Assembly (NCBI GenBank): GCA_018240465.1 | Contig: JAFEFS010000099.1 | Span: 1-64,000 of the forward strand | Length of the DNA stretch: 64,000 nucleotides | Source of the DNA: Pseudomonadota bacterium | GTDB lineage: Bacteria > Pseudomonadota > Gammaproteobacteria > Xanthomonadales > Rhodanobacteraceae | Reading direction: 5' to 3' | Shown here: piece by piece, positions 8,778 through 16,515 of the stretch | How the letters are laid out: each line of letters begins with the position of its first letter | Position numbering within the stretch: the first letter of the stretch is position 1 | Made by a program: the position numbers and the translations under genes | Notes under the pieces: model-generated | Seen by the model: only the letters and a program-made list of their open reading frames with translations | Database searches by the model: none | What the model was told of the DNA's origin: nothing

Positions 8778-9416
8778 TCACGCCGCCCTGGCCGGGAACT
8801 GCCGGGCGATGGCATCGGCGAGCGCATCGGCGATCACGTCCATGTGCGCCTGCATCGCGCTCCAGGTTTTCGCTTCGGCCTGCATGTCACCCTGCATGAT
8901 CTCGCGGATCTGCACGGCATGGTGACCGACGTGCGTGGTCAGCAGCGACAGCACCGCATCCTTTTTCAGGTACGGATTCGCCGAGGCGAGAAAACCCGCG
9001 ATCGCATTGCCGTTGGCGACGAGATCGTCCATCGCCTTCTGCTTCGCCGCCGCGTCGCCGCGCTGCTCGGCATCGGTCAGCGCCTTGACCCCGCCCCAGT
9101 GGCCGGCCAGCAGCTGCAGCATCTGTTTGCCGGCCGCCTCGCCGTAGAACCCGCCCACCGCATCGGCGATCTGGGTGGCATTGGCGACGACCCCCCGGGC
9201 GGCCTTGTCCGCCGCTGCGGCATCGTGCGCCTTGACCGCGAAAGCGTAGGCGCGGGTCTGCTGCACGTGGCCCTGCCACAGGCCGCGCAGGGCGGCGTGC
9301 AGTTTGGCCGCCGCCGGCGCTGCGGCAACCGCGGCCGTTTCCGCGGCGAAAACGGGCGCCACCGCGCAGCTCGCGAGAGCCAACGCGATCGCGGATGAAA
9401 TCACGCTCAGTTTCAT
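8778..9416 (-). CDS. Exported helical protein of unknown function
   Basis: 212 residues. The N-terminus MKLSVISSAIALALASCAVAPVFA is a clear signal peptide with cleavage after AFA-like residues near 24. The mature part is almost wholly helical and Ala-rich, and includes LHAALRGLWQGHVQQTRAYA and LLTTHVGHHAVQIREIM, where several histidines line up. The LRxLWxxHVxxTR pattern recalls a poorly described family of Firmicute proteins often left as hypothetical. A periplasmic four-helix bundle that binds a ligand or metal is plausible but not shown. It is the first gene of an operon with the cysteine-rich regulator and has a 28-bp dyad in its leader. Confidence 0.7.
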   Translation of the reverse strand: MKLSVISSAIALALASCAVAPVFAAETAAVAAAPAAAKLHAALRGLWQGHVQQTRAYAFAVKAHDAAAADKAARGVVANATQIADAVGGFYGEAAGKQMLQLLAGHWGGVKALTDAEQRGDAAAKQKAMDDLVANGNAIAGFLASANPYLKKDAVLSLLTTHVGHHAVQIREIMQGDMQAEAKTWSAMQAHMDVIADALADAIARQFPARAA

Positions 9417-9435
9417 GAAACGCTCCGGGTAAACC

Positions 9436-9463
9436 GTCAGGATGACGGCCGGATCATCCTGAC
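9436..9463. promoter_or_regulatory. 28-bp perfect dyad in front of the exported protein/regulator operon
   Basis: GTCAGGATGA at 9436-9445 and TCATCCTGAC at 9454-9463 are exact inverted repeats of 10 bases around an 8-base centre. The dyad begins 19 bases upstream of the minus-strand ATG at 9416. No T-run follows on either strand, so it is not a typical terminator of hemL. A candidate minus-strand promoter (TTTACA, 17 bases, TGAAAA) lies just upstream. An operator for the co-transcribed regulator is the simplest reading. Confidence 0.6.
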
Positions 9464-9506
9464 AGCACCATTTTCACCGTAAAGCGTTCTATGTGTAAAG
9501 CCTGTC

Positions 9507-10787
9507 CTAGCTGGATTTTCGGAATGCCGCGCGCGCCGCCTCGAGCGTGTCGGCGATGTCCTGCTCGCTGTGCGCGACGGACATGAATCCGGCCTCGAAC
9601 GCCGACGGCGCGAGGTAGACGCCGCGCTCGAGCATCGCGTGGAAGAAGCGGTTGAACGCGGCGACGTCGCAGGCCGTGGCCTGGGTATAGGTTTCCACTT
9701 TTTCCGCGCTGAAGAACAGGCCGAACATGCCGCAGACGCGATTGACGCTGAACGGCACGCCGGCATCGCGCGCGACCGCGACGAGGCCGTCGGTGAGCAG
9801 ATTGGTCTTGCGTTCCAGCTCGGCGTAGAAACCGGGCGCCTGGATCACCTCGAGCATCGCCAGACCCGCAGCCATCGCGATCGGATTGCCCGACAGCGTG
9901 CCGGCCTGGTACACCGGGCCGGACGGGGCGATCTTTTCCATGATCTCGCGCTTGCCGCCATACGCCCCGACCGGCATGCCGCCACCGATGATCTTGCCGA
10001 ATGTGGTCAGGTCCGGAGTGACGCCGTACACCGCTTGCGCGCCACCGAGCGCCACGCGGAAACCGGTCATCACCTCGTCGATGATCAGCAGCGCGCCGTA
10101 CTGGGTGCACAACTCGCGCAGGCCCTGCAAATAGCCCGGACGCGGCGGAATGCAGTTCATGTTGCCGGCGACGGGTTCGATGATCAGGCCGGCGATCTGC
10201 TCGCCGACCTGCGCAAACAATTCCTTCGCTGCCTCGATGTCGTTGTACGGCAACGTCAACGTGAGGTCAGCCAGCGCCTTGGGCACGCCGGGCGAGGTCG
10301 GCACGCCCAGAGTCAACGCTCCGGATCCTGCCTTGACCAGAAACGAGTCGGCATGACCGTGATAGCAGCCTTCGAACTTGACGATCTTGTCGCGCCCGGT
10401 CGTGCCACGCGCGAGGCGGATCGCGGACATCGTCGCCTCGGTGCCCGAGTTGACCATGCGCAGCACTTCGACCGAGGGAATCAGGCGCGTGATTTCCTCG
10501 GCCATGCGCACTTCCATCGGGCACGGCGTGCCGAACGACAACCCCGCACGCGCAGCCTCGACCACGGCAGTGCGTACCTTCGGATGATTGTGGCCGGCGA
10601 CCATCGGCCCCCACGAGCCGACATAGTCGATGTAGCGTTTGCCTTCGACGTCCCAGAGGTAGGCGCCGTCGGCGTGGTCGGTGAAGAACGGCTCGCCGCC
10701 GACCGACTTGAACGCGCGCACCGGCGAATTGACGCCGCCAGGCATCAGGGGTTGCGCGCGCTGAAACCAATCGTGATTCGTGATCAT
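9507..10787 (-). CDS. hemL: Glutamate-1-semialdehyde 2,1-aminomutase
   Basis: 426 residues, the standard length. This PLP enzyme of fold type I converts glutamate-1-semialdehyde to 5-aminolevulinate in the C5 heme pathway. The PLP lysine is Lys265 in [31 protein letters not shown] and [12 protein letters not shown] are the phosphate- and ring-binding blocks. The start at 10787 ([12 protein letters not shown]) is supported by homology and lies 13 bases after the thiE stop. thiE and hemL being adjacent is common in Xanthomonadales and other Gammaproteobacteria. No oddities. Confidence 0.97.
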   Translation of the reverse strand: MITNHDWFQRAQPLMPGGVNSPVRAFKSVGGEPFFTDHADGAYLWDVEGKRYIDYVGSWGPMVAGHNHPKVRTAVVEAARAGLSFGTPCPMEVRMAEEITRLIPSVEVLRMVNSGTEATMSAIRLARGTTGRDKIVKFEGCYHGHADSFLVKAGSGALTLGVPTSPGVPKALADLTLTLPYNDIEAAKELFAQVGEQIAGLIIEPVAGNMNCIPPRPGYLQGLRELCTQYGALLIIDEVMTGFRVALGGAQAVYGVTPDLTTFGKIIGGGMPVGAYGGKREIMEKIAPSGPVYQAGTLSGNPIAMAAGLAMLEVIQAPGFYAELERKTNLLTDGLVAVARDAGVPFSVNRVCGMFGLFFSAEKVETYTQATACDVAAFNRFFHAMLERGVYLAPSAFEAGFMSVAHSEQDIADTLEAARAAFRKSS

Positions 10788-10800
10788 GTTTTCCACTTTG

Positions 10801-11421
10801 TCATTTTGTATACATTGCCGCGTAGCGTCGTGCGGCGGCTTCCGGATCGGCCGGCGCGAAGACACCGGAGATCACCGCGAGGAAATCGGCGCCGGCCTCG
10901 ACCAGCGCCGGCGCATTGTCGGGCGTGATGCCGCCGATTGCCACCAGCGGCAGATCCAGCGGTTTCGCCGCGCGCAGCAAATCCGGCGTGGCGCGACGCG
11001 CATTCGGCTTGGTCGGCGACGCGAAGAACGCGCCGAAGGCAAGATAGTCCGCACCGGCTGCGGCAAGTTGTCGCGCGCGCGCCAGCGAGTCGTAGCACGA
11101 GACGCCGATGATCGCTTCCGCACCGAGGCGTGCGCGCGCAGCGGCGATATCGCCATCGTCTTCGCCAAGATGCACGCCGTCGGCGCCGACGGCGAGCGCG
11201 AGATCGACGTCGTCGTTGACGATGAACGGCACCTCGTGACGCGCACACAGCTCGCGCAGCGCGCGCGCCTCGAACGCGCGGCGCGCGGAGTCCGCGGTCT
11301 TGTCGCGATACTGCAGCAGCGCGGCACCGCCACGCAGGGCGGCCTCGACCGCGGCGAGGAAGTCGGGGCGCGGGCCGTCGCTGATGGCGTAGAGGCCGCG
11401 CCGAGTCAGGAGTGGGTGCAT
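10801..11421 (-). CDS. thiE: Thiamine-phosphate synthase
   Basis: 206 residues, a TIM-barrel thiamin phosphate synthase that joins HMP-PP and THZ-P. Family motifs are [57 protein letters not shown] and [10 protein letters not shown]. The start at 11421 is chosen because [15 protein letters not shown] begins the conserved fold and a -10-like TAGACT sits 7 bases upstream, which would give an mRNA with almost no leader. hemL follows 13 bases downstream. No TPP riboswitch is visible in front of it, and no other thi gene is in the window. Confidence 0.95.
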   Translation of the reverse strand: MHPLLTRRGLYAISDGPRPDFLAAVEAALRGGAALLQYRDKTADSARRAFEARALRELCARHEVPFIVNDDVDLALAVGADGVHLGEDDGDIAAARARLGAEAIIGVSCYDSLARARQLAAAGADYLAFGAFFASPTKPNARRATPDLLRAAKPLDLPLVAIGGITPDNAPALVEAGADFLAVISGVFAPADPEAAARRYAAMYTK

Positions 11422-11428
11422 GGCGCAT

Positions 11429-11444
11429 AGTCTACCGGTACAAT
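11429..11444. promoter_or_regulatory. Overlapping divergent -10 elements for thiE and rubredoxin
   Basis: On the minus strand TAGACT (11429-11434) ends 7 bases before the thiE ATG. On the plus strand TACAAT (11439-11444) points to the rubredoxin gene, with an implied leader of about 90 nt. Both are single-hexamer calls without strong -35 partners. Confidence 0.4.
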
Positions 11445-11539
11445 CCGCGCTCGCCCGCGCGCATCGTCTCGCGCGAAGCCCGCAGGGCGCCATCCGCGCC
11501 CCGCTCCGCCTTCCCCCCCGACTCCCGTTGATTGTGCCG

Positions 11540-11737
11540 ATGAACGCCGCCCTGCAAACCGACGACACTCCCTTCCGCAAATTCATGTGCGTGGTCTGCG
11601 GATGGATTTACGACGAGGCGCAGGGCTGGCCCGACGACGGCATCGAACCGGGCACGCGCTGGGAAGACATCCCGGAAACCTGGACCTGCCCCGACTGCGG
11701 CGTGACCAAGTCCGATTTCGAGATGACGGAAGTTTGA
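11540..11737 (+). CDS. Rubredoxin
   Basis: 65 residues. Two metal knuckles, [13 protein letters not shown] and [12 protein letters not shown], supply the four cysteines for one Fe(SCys)4 centre. The spacing and the conserved [12 protein letters not shown] block are typical of bacterial rubredoxin, a small cytoplasmic electron carrier. The start MNAALQTDD at 11540 gives a 15-residue N-terminal extension as in related species; an internal Met at residue 16 would give the bare domain. It is divergent from thiE. The electron partner, often an alkane hydroxylase, reductase or peroxidase, is not encoded nearby. Confidence 0.95.
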   Translation: MNAALQTDDTPFRKFMCVVCGWIYDEAQGWPDDGIEPGTRWEDIPETWTCPDCGVTKSDFEMTEV

Positions 11738-11778
11738 TGCTTTGCTTCCCTTCCCGCGAGGAAGAAGGGCAGCAGGCG

Positions 11779-12615
11779 TCAATTCAGGCGCGGCAGATTC
11801 GTGCCGATCTCGGCAACCTGCAACGCCACCGCGTCGACGTCGTCGGCCTGCGGCACCAGCGAGAGATAGCGGCGTAGATCCTCGCTCGCCGCACGCGTGT
11901 GGCCGAGCTTGAGATAGAACTGGCCGCGGTCGCGGTACTCGCCCGGCTGGTGCGTATCGAGCGTGAGCAGGCGGTCGCAGCAGCGCAGGGCCTTGTCCCA
12001 CTGTTCGCGTTCGGCGTAGACACCTTTCAGGTTGCGCAGCATGCGCGTCAGGATCGCGCGGTGGCTGGCGGGTTCGAGCATGCGCGCCAGACGCGCGTCG
12101 TCGATGTCGTGCGTGTCCAGATGCGTGCGCGCGCGACGACGCAGTTCGGCCGCATCGAGCGAACGGCCCTTCTGGAACGGATCGAGCACGACGATGCCTT
12201 CGTCCAGCGGCAGGCGCACGAGAAAATGACCGGGAAACGAGACGCCTTCGAGCGGCACGTCGAGCCGGCGCGCCAGTTCGATCTGCACGACCGCGAGCGA
12301 AATCGGATTGCCGAGGCGACGGTCGAGCACGTCGTTGAGATAGCTGTTGCGCGGATCGTAGTAATCCTGCTCGTCGCCGGAGAAACCGAGTTCGTCGAAC
12401 AGAAACCCGTTCAGCGTGCGCAGCTGGGTCGCGGCGGATTCGGTGGGATCGAGGATTTTGCGCAGGCGCAGGCCGTAGTCCTGCAGCTGTGCTTCGTAGT
12501 CGGCCGCGGCCAGCGCCGGATACTCGTCCTTGGCGATCAGCAGCGCCGAGGAAAACAGCGGGATGTCTTCGTCCTTGGCGCCGCGCAACGTGATCCAGGG
12601 ATTGTCCCTTTGCAT
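11779..12615 (-). CDS. SirB1/transglutaminase-core family protein with TPR-like tail
   Basis: 278 residues. The central block LGNPISLAVVQIELARRL followed by VSFPGHFLVR is the SirB1 (transglut_core2) signature; catalytic-type Cys is not evident in the usual position, as in other SirB1 proteins. The last 90 residues (ILTRMLRNLKGVYAEREQWDKALRCCDRLL) form tetratricopeptide-like helices. The protein is soluble, without a signal peptide. In enterobacteria sirB1 sits near prmC/kdsA; here it is alone, convergent with rubredoxin. Its function is not established, so it is described by family only. Confidence 0.85.
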   Translation of the reverse strand: MQRDNPWITLRGAKDEDIPLFSSALLIAKDEYPALAAADYEAQLQDYGLRLRKILDPTESAATQLRTLNGFLFDELGFSGDEQDYYDPRNSYLNDVLDRRLGNPISLAVVQIELARRLDVPLEGVSFPGHFLVRLPLDEGIVVLDPFQKGRSLDAAELRRRARTHLDTHDIDDARLARMLEPASHRAILTRMLRNLKGVYAEREQWDKALRCCDRLLTLDTHQPGEYRDRGQFYLKLGHTRAASEDLRRYLSLVPQADDVDAVALQVAEIGTNLPRLN

Positions 12616-12824
12616 GTTCTTGTTCTCCAGGGCAGGAGCCTACTCGATAGTACCTTGAAACCGGTGAATTTGTGCCAACCGCATTCCGCATCGAAGAATG
12701 CGCCGCTTGTCGGTTTTCGCGGTCGGTGACGATTGCAAGAATAAAGTCACAACCTGGCCACGCACGTTCCATCCGCCGTTGATTCACTGTCGCGGAAAGA
12801 TGGTGTCGCAAAGGCAGACTTGCA

Positions 12825-13043
12825 ATGAGCCGATTCGTGCCGATGACTGACGAGATGCTGTACCGCGTGGGCGGCCCGCCCGGCCGGCTCGTGCCGTATC
12901 GCGTCGGACTGGATTGCTGGCACGCGCTGGGCGAAGACGGGGTCTACCATTTCAACGACGATGCGCTCGTCGCGCCGCCCCAGCGCCGGCCCGAGGCAGC
13001 CAGCGGCATGCCGCTCACTTCCGCGCTGGCGCAACCAGCCTGA
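12825..13043 (+). CDS. Small hypothetical protein
   Basis: 72 residues starting MSRFVPMTDEMLYRVGG, soluble, with a hydrophobic-aromatic core (LVPYRVGLDCWHALGEDGVYHF) and a less ordered Pro/Ala tail. I do not recognise a family. The codon use is native (high GC3). Its last 29 bases overlap the convergent end of the glutaminyl cyclotransferase gene. The 209-bp gap before it shows no distinct promoter. A real gene is likely because the first 50 residues look structured and protein-like, but this rests on composition alone. Confidence 0.55.
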   Translation: MSRFVPMTDEMLYRVGGPPGRLVPYRVGLDCWHALGEDGVYHFNDDALVAPPQRRPEAASGMPLTSALAQPA

Positions 13044-13800
13044 TCTCGAACACGTTCGGCCAGTATTTGCCGGTGACGAACAGCCGATCGTGCTTTGCGT
13101 CGTAGGCGATGCCGTTGAGCACGTCGACACGCGCGAACGTGCGGTCGGCGTGTGAAAGCAGGCCGGTGAGGTCGATCCACGCCGTCACGTTGCCCGTCTT
13201 CGGATCGATGCGTGCGATGCGGCTGGTTGGCCAGACGTTGGCGAAGATGTCGCCCTTGACCCATTCCAGTTCGTTGAGCTGGTCGAGCGGGCGGCCCTGC
13301 GCGGTCACGTGGATCGCGCCGGTCTGGCGCAGCGTGTCCGGATCGAGCACGCGGATGGTCGCGCTGCCGTCGCTGAGCAGCAGGTTCCTGTCGTCGCGGG
13401 TCATGCCCCAGCCCTCGCCGGGGTAGCTGAATTTGCGCTTGAAGGCGAACGTGGCCAGATCGAAGACGTAGCCTTCCTGGGTCTTCCAGGTCACGCTGAC
13501 CAGCTCGTTTTTCCAATCGACGATGCCTTCACCGAATACCGCGTTCGACAGGTCGTGTTGCTGCACGACACGGCCGCTTTTCAATTCGACCTTGCGGATC
13601 GACGAGGCGCCGTTCATGCCGGTGCTTTCGTAAAGATAGCCGTCGCGGTAAAACAAGCCCTCGGTGAACGCGCCGCGGTCGTGTGGATAGACGTTGACGA
13701 CTGCGTACGACCAGACCGGAATTTCCGCCGGCGTCGGTGCGGCCGCCATCGCAGACGACAGCGGCAGCACGGCTGCGGTGAACGCAAGAATCCTGCTCAC
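13015..13800 (-). CDS. Glutaminyl-peptide cyclotransferase (plant/bacterial beta-propeller type)
   Basis: 261 residues. The signal peptide [21 protein letters not shown] indicates export. The mature part shows the type I glutaminyl cyclase propeller: [62 protein letters not shown] and [20 protein letters not shown], with the conserved acidic residue after FT. The enzyme converts N-terminal Gln to pyroglutamate, presumably on periplasmic or secreted proteins. The start is GTG at 13800, overlapping the rpiA stop as GTGA, so it is the last gene of the fau-EVE-rpiA operon by translational coupling. Confidence 0.92.
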   Translation of the reverse strand: MSRILAFTAAVLPLSSAMAAAPTPAEIPVWSYAVVNVYPHDRGAFTEGLFYRDGYLYESTGMNGASSIRKVELKSGRVVQQHDLSNAVFGEGIVDWKNELVSVTWKTQEGYVFDLATFAFKRKFSYPGEGWGMTRDDRNLLLSDGSATIRVLDPDTLRQTGAIHVTAQGRPLDQLNELEWVKGDIFANVWPTSRIARIDPKTGNVTAWIDLTGLLSHADRTFARVDVLNGIAYDAKHDRLFVTGKYWPNVFEIRLVAPARK

Positions 13801-14447
13801 GGCATTTGTTCGCTGCCGATCAGCACGACGTCGGCGCGACGCCGCGCGAACAGACCGACGCAGACGACGCCGACGAGCTGGTTCAGCTCGGACTCGAGCG
13901 CGGGCGGATCGGCGATGCGCAGGCCGTGCACGTCGAGGATCACGTTGCCGTTGTCGGTGACCGTGCCGTCGCGCCACACCGGCTGGCCGCCGAACTTGAC
14001 CAGTTCGCGCGCGACGTAGCTGCGCGCCATCGGCACCACCTCGATCGGCAGCGGAAACTTGCCGAGCACATCGACGCGCTTGGAGACATCGATCATGCAC
14101 ACGAACTTCTTCGACGCCGCAGCGATGATCTTCTCGCGTGTCAACGCCGCGCCGCCGCCCTTGATCAGATTCTTCGCGCCGTCGCACTCGTCGGCGCCGT
14201 CGATGTAGACGCCGAGTTCGCCCGCCGCATTGAGGTCGATCACGTCGATGCCGAGCGCTTTCAGCGCCGCGGTCGATTTCTCCGAGCTGGACACCGCCGC
14301 CTTGATGCGCTCGCGGATCCTGCCCAGCTCGTCGATGAAATGCATCACCGTCGAACCAGTGCCGACGCCGACGATGCTGCCATCCTCGACGTACTTGATC
14401 GCGGCCTGCGCGGCGAGGCGTTTCTGTTGTTCCTGCGGAGTCATCAT
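13797..14447 (-). CDS. rpiA: Ribose-5-phosphate isomerase A
   Basis: 216 residues, matching RpiA length. Key blocks are [14 protein letters not shown] (phosphate loop), [41 protein letters not shown] (active-site Asp, Asp and Lys) and [20 protein letters not shown]. The enzyme interconverts ribose-5-P and ribulose-5-P in the pentose phosphate pathway. The start overlaps the stop of the EVE gene in ATGATG; the first ATG gives a 4-base ATGA overlap. It is preceded by the EVE gene and followed by the cyclotransferase in a tightly overlapped operon. Confidence 0.96.
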   Translation of the reverse strand: MMTPQEQQKRLAAQAAIKYVEDGSIVGVGTGSTVMHFIDELGRIRERIKAAVSSSEKSTAALKALGIDVIDLNAAGELGVYIDGADECDGAKNLIKGGGAALTREKIIAAASKKFVCMIDVSKRVDVLGKFPLPIEVVPMARSYVARELVKFGGQPVWRDGTVTDNGNVILDVHGLRIADPPALESELNQLVGVVCVGLFARRRADVVLIGSEQMP

Positions 14448-14896
14448 TGTTCCAGCGAAAGTATGAAATCCCACTGCGCCTTGCTCACCGGCAGCACGGA
14501 CAAACGATTGCCGCGCCGGACCAGGGCGAAATCCTTCATCTCGGCGCGATCCTTCAATTCGGTCAACGTGATCGTGCGCTTGAACTTGCGCTTGAACTTG
14601 ACGTCGACCAGCGACCAGCGCGGCTCGGCACACGGGGATTTCGCGTCGAAATAGTCGCTCTTCGGATCGAACTGGGTCGGATCGGGATACGCCTCGGTCG
14701 CAACGGTCGCGATGCCGACGACGCCGGGCACCTCGCAGCTGGAGTGGTAGAACAACACCCCGTCGCCCTTGCGCATCGCACGCATGTGGTTGCGCGCCTG
14801 GTAGTTGCGCACCCCGCTCCATGGCTCGATCTTGCGCGCACGCAAGTCGTCGATGGAAAACTCGTCGGGCTCGGACTTCATCAGCCAATGATTCAC
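14444..14896 (-). CDS. EVE domain protein (thymocyte nuclear protein 1-like)
   Basis: 150 residues that consist of one EVE domain (PUA-like fold). The N-terminus [18 protein letters not shown], then [16 protein letters not shown] and [20 protein letters not shown], is the canonical family pattern, including the aromatic pocket residues. EVE domains of this branch are thought to bind modified bases in DNA or RNA; the ligand in bacteria is unknown. It overlaps fau upstream and rpiA downstream by 4 bases each. The neighbourhood with fau is conserved in Xanthomonadales, so a housekeeping role is more likely than defence. Confidence 0.93.
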   Translation of the reverse strand: MNHWLMKSEPDEFSIDDLRARKIEPWSGVRNYQARNHMRAMRKGDGVLFYHSSCEVPGVVGIATVATEAYPDPTQFDPKSDYFDAKSPCAEPRWSLVDVKFKRKFKRTITLTELKDRAEMKDFALVRRGNRLSVLPVSKAQWDFILSLEQ

Positions 14897-15519
14897 GGGC
14901 GGCTCTCCGGCGGGGTGCAGTCGATCAGTTCTTTTTCGGTGGCGATGAAATCGAGCGCGACATCCCAGTCTCGCGCGGGCAGCATTGCGACCTCCTGAAA
15001 AGCGTAGCCGATTCCGACCAGCAGCGGCTGCGCAGGTCGCGCCATGTCGTGCAAAAAAGCAAAGCTGCGGTCGTAGTAGCCGCCGCCCATGCCCAGACGC
15101 CGCCCGCTGCGGTCGAACGCGGTCAGTGGCAGAAGAACGAGATCGATATCCTGTGGCGCGAGCAAATCCGCTGCGTCATGCCGGGGCTCGGGAATGCCGT
15201 AGCGATTCATGCGCAGTTCGGCGTTCGGTCGCAGCGGCGCGAAACGCAGACGACGATCCTCGTCGACAATCGGCAGGCAATACTGCTGCCCACGCGCGTT
15301 GAGTCGCGCCACGGCCGCAAGCAGCGGCACCTCGCCGCCAACGGCCCAGTAGCCGGCGACCCGTTGGTCGACGAGAAATTCGGGAAGCTGCCCGAGGCTG
15401 GCGGCAACGCCGTTCGCCGCGGCGAGGCGCTCGGCGGCGCCCAATCCCGCGCGGCGCTCGCGCATCCGCGCGCGAGTGACGGTCGCGAGGTCCGAGGTAT
15501 CCATAGTCGAAGCCGCCAT
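14893..15519 (-). CDS. fau: 5-formyltetrahydrofolate cyclo-ligase
   Basis: 208 residues. This enzyme (MTHFS, E. coli YgfA/Fau) uses ATP to turn 5-formyl-THF into 5,10-methenyl-THF. The family loop [17 protein letters not shown] is intact, as are [11 protein letters not shown] at the N-terminus and [12 protein letters not shown] near the end. A second Met at residue 6 is an alternative start. It lies downstream of the 6S RNA on the same strand, exactly as ygfA follows ssrS in E. coli, and may be expressed from the same long transcript. The stop overlaps the ATG of the EVE gene. Confidence 0.94.
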   Translation of the reverse strand: MAASTMDTSDLATVTRARMRERRAGLGAAERLAAANGVAASLGQLPEFLVDQRVAGYWAVGGEVPLLAAVARLNARGQQYCLPIVDEDRRLRFAPLRPNAELRMNRYGIPEPRHDAADLLAPQDIDLVLLPLTAFDRSGRRLGMGGGYYDRSFAFLHDMARPAQPLLVGIGYAFQEVAMLPARDWDVALDFIATEKELIDCTPPESRP

Positions 15520-15589
15520 CGTCTCGCTCTTGAAGTTAAGAGGGACACTTCCTCGGCGGAAGCTTTTGTTTGAGAAATGCGTCCAGGGA

Positions 15590-15631
15590 TGGCCGCTTTT
15601 TGACTTTCGCGATCACGGATGATCGCACAGG
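15590..15631. repeat. Dispersed stem-loop repeat, copy 1
   Basis: GCGATCACGGATGATCGC at 15609-15626 folds into a 7-bp stem with a 4-base loop (TCCG on the minus strand). About 40 bases around it are clearly similar to 61856-61896. In the second copy the seventh base pair is changed on both sides (A-T to G-C), which keeps the stem. This copy lies between the 3' end of 6S RNA and fau, on their shared transcript strand. Confidence 0.7.
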
Positions 15632-15637
15632 TAAAGC

Positions 15638-15822
15638 ACGCCCTCCGCGATGCCGATGCACATCAAACGACCTTGATCCGAAGATCAGGTGGGAGGGCTC
15701 GCTGGTCGTCAGGCTTTCCGCACACGGCGGACATGCACACGGACTTTCGCACCGCCATCCCGGGGTCGTTTATAGGACCAAGGCGATATGTTTGGATGCG
15801 CTGTCGCACACCGCAGGGGACG
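15638..15822 (-). ncRNA. ssrS: 6S RNA
   Basis: The gap between zapA and fau is where ssrS sits across Gammaproteobacteria. On the minus strand the 5' end (CCCUGCGGUGU, around 15808-15818) pairs with the 3' end (GCAUCGCGGAGGG, around 15641-15653) to form the closing stem. The 3' half reads CACCTGATCTTCGGATCAAGG then GGCATCGCGGAGG, which parallels the E. coli 6S 3' half. The implied length of about 185 nt is right. A -10 box TAAAAT at 15830-15835 in the last codons of zapA sets the 5' end near 15822. 6S RNA mimics an open promoter and sequesters sigma-70 RNA polymerase. The ends are estimates. Confidence 0.88.
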
Positions 15823-15827
15823 CGCGG

Positions 15828-16130
15828 CTATTTTACGTGCGTAGCCAAGGCCGTGTCGAGCTTGCCGCGCAGTGTCTGCAATTGCTGCGCCAAGCTTCCG
15901 CCGTCGATGTCGGCGCGTTGTTTGCTTTGCATCAGCTCGTGCGCGATGTTGAGCCCGGCCATCACCGCGATGCGATCTACGCCCTGGGTGCGGGTGTTGC
16001 CACGCACCTCGCGCATCTTGCCGTCGAGGTAGGCGGCGGCGGCGATCAAACCGGGCCGCTCTTCGGCGGTGCACGCAATCAGAAACTCGCGGTCGAGGAT
16101 GCTCACCGCAACAGGCGTTGCCTCGCTCAT
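15828..16130 (-). CDS. zapA: Cell division protein ZapA
   Basis: 100 residues. The N-terminal globular part VAVSILDREFLIACTAEERPGLIAAAAYLDGKMREVR is the ZapA pattern. It is followed by DRIAVMAGLNIAHELM and a C-terminal coiled coil (about 65-98). ZapA cross-links FtsZ filaments at the septum. The gene lies 10 bases downstream of the ZapB-like gene, so both are co-transcribed, and 6S RNA follows immediately. The stop codon overlaps the candidate 6S promoter. Confidence 0.95.
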   Translation of the reverse strand: MSEATPVAVSILDREFLIACTAEERPGLIAAAAYLDGKMREVRGNTRTQGVDRIAVMAGLNIAHELMQSKQRADIDGGSLAQQLQTLRGKLDTALATHVK

Positions 16131-16140
16131 GAAAAGCGCC

Positions 16141-16365
16141 TCATGCGTTGCTCTCCAGCGAGCGCAGCCGCACGATCATCGCCTCGACGCGCGAACGCGC
16201 CTGCTCGTTCTTCGCCATCAGGTTGGCGCGCTCGGTGTTGAGCTGCTCCTGGCTCGCGCGCAGGCTGCGATTCTCCTCGGTCAAACGGCGCACCAGTTCG
16301 ATCAAGCGATCCAGTCGCCCGCCGATTTCGGTGAACTCGTTGACGAAATTGGGCGTTTCGGCCAT
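16141..16365 (-). CDS. ZapB-like small coiled-coil protein (TIGR02449 family)
   Basis: 74 residues, nearly all coiled coil: LDRLIELVRRLTEENRSLRASQEQLNTERANLMAKNEQARSRVEAMIVRLRSLE shows regular heptads. The TIGR02449 family of this size is found directly upstream of zapA in Xanthomonads and Pseudomonads and is generally treated as ZapB-like. ZapB bridges ZapA to MatP in E. coli; the same role here is inference. A -10 hexamer ends 6 bases before the ATG, suggesting a leaderless mRNA. Confidence 0.88.
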   Translation of the reverse strand: MAETPNFVNEFTEIGGRLDRLIELVRRLTEENRSLRASQEQLNTERANLMAKNEQARSRVEAMIVRLRSLESNA

Positions 16366-16371
16366 GCCGGC

Positions 16372-16377
16372 ACTATA
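16372..16377 (-). promoter_or_regulatory. Candidate leaderless promoter of the zapB-like/zapA operon
   Basis: The minus strand reads TATAGT, then GCCGGC, then the ATG at 16365. A -10 box six bases from the start codon places +1 at or next to the A of ATG. Confidence 0.45.
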
Positions 16378-16440
16378 TGCAAGCAGCCGGAGCCGGTCAA
16401 CGCGGCATGGGTGTGCCGATGCCATGGTTTGGTTCTCCGG

Positions 16441-16462
16441 CATTCCGGCCTTCGCCGGGATG
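16441..16462. repeat. Short palindromic repeat (CATTCCGGC family)
   Basis: CATTCCGGC, a CTTC loop and GCCGGGATG form a 9-bp stem with one wobble. This matches the widespread intergenic repeat of the type ATTCCsGC...GCsGGAAT in many proteobacterial genomes. It sits in the divergent zapB-like/ygfB gap. Confidence 0.6.
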
Positions 16463-16479
16463 ACGAGCAAAAAACGATC

Positions 16480-16485
16480 TACAAT
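16480..16485 (+). promoter_or_regulatory. Candidate -10 box for ygfB-pepP
   Basis: TACAAT, 30 bases before the GTG start of the UPF0149 gene; a leader of about 24 nt is implied. It supports the GTG at 16516 as the true start. Confidence 0.5.
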
Positions 16486-16515
16486 AACTCGATTCCAAAA
16501 ACCATCCGGACAGCA

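Noticed and set aside
9436-9463. The dyad as a rho-independent terminator of hemL
   Set aside because: No T-run follows on the minus strand, and it lies about 45-70 bases past the stop while adjoining the next start codon. An operator is the better reading.
14444-14896. EVE protein as part of a defence system
   Set aside because: Its neighbours are fau and rpiA in an overlapping housekeeping operon, with no nuclease, methylase or other defence gene.
15609-15626. The stem-loop as the 6S RNA terminator
   Set aside because: On the minus strand it is followed by GAAAGTCAAAAA, not by T residues. The second copy at 61.9 kb is not at a transcript end.
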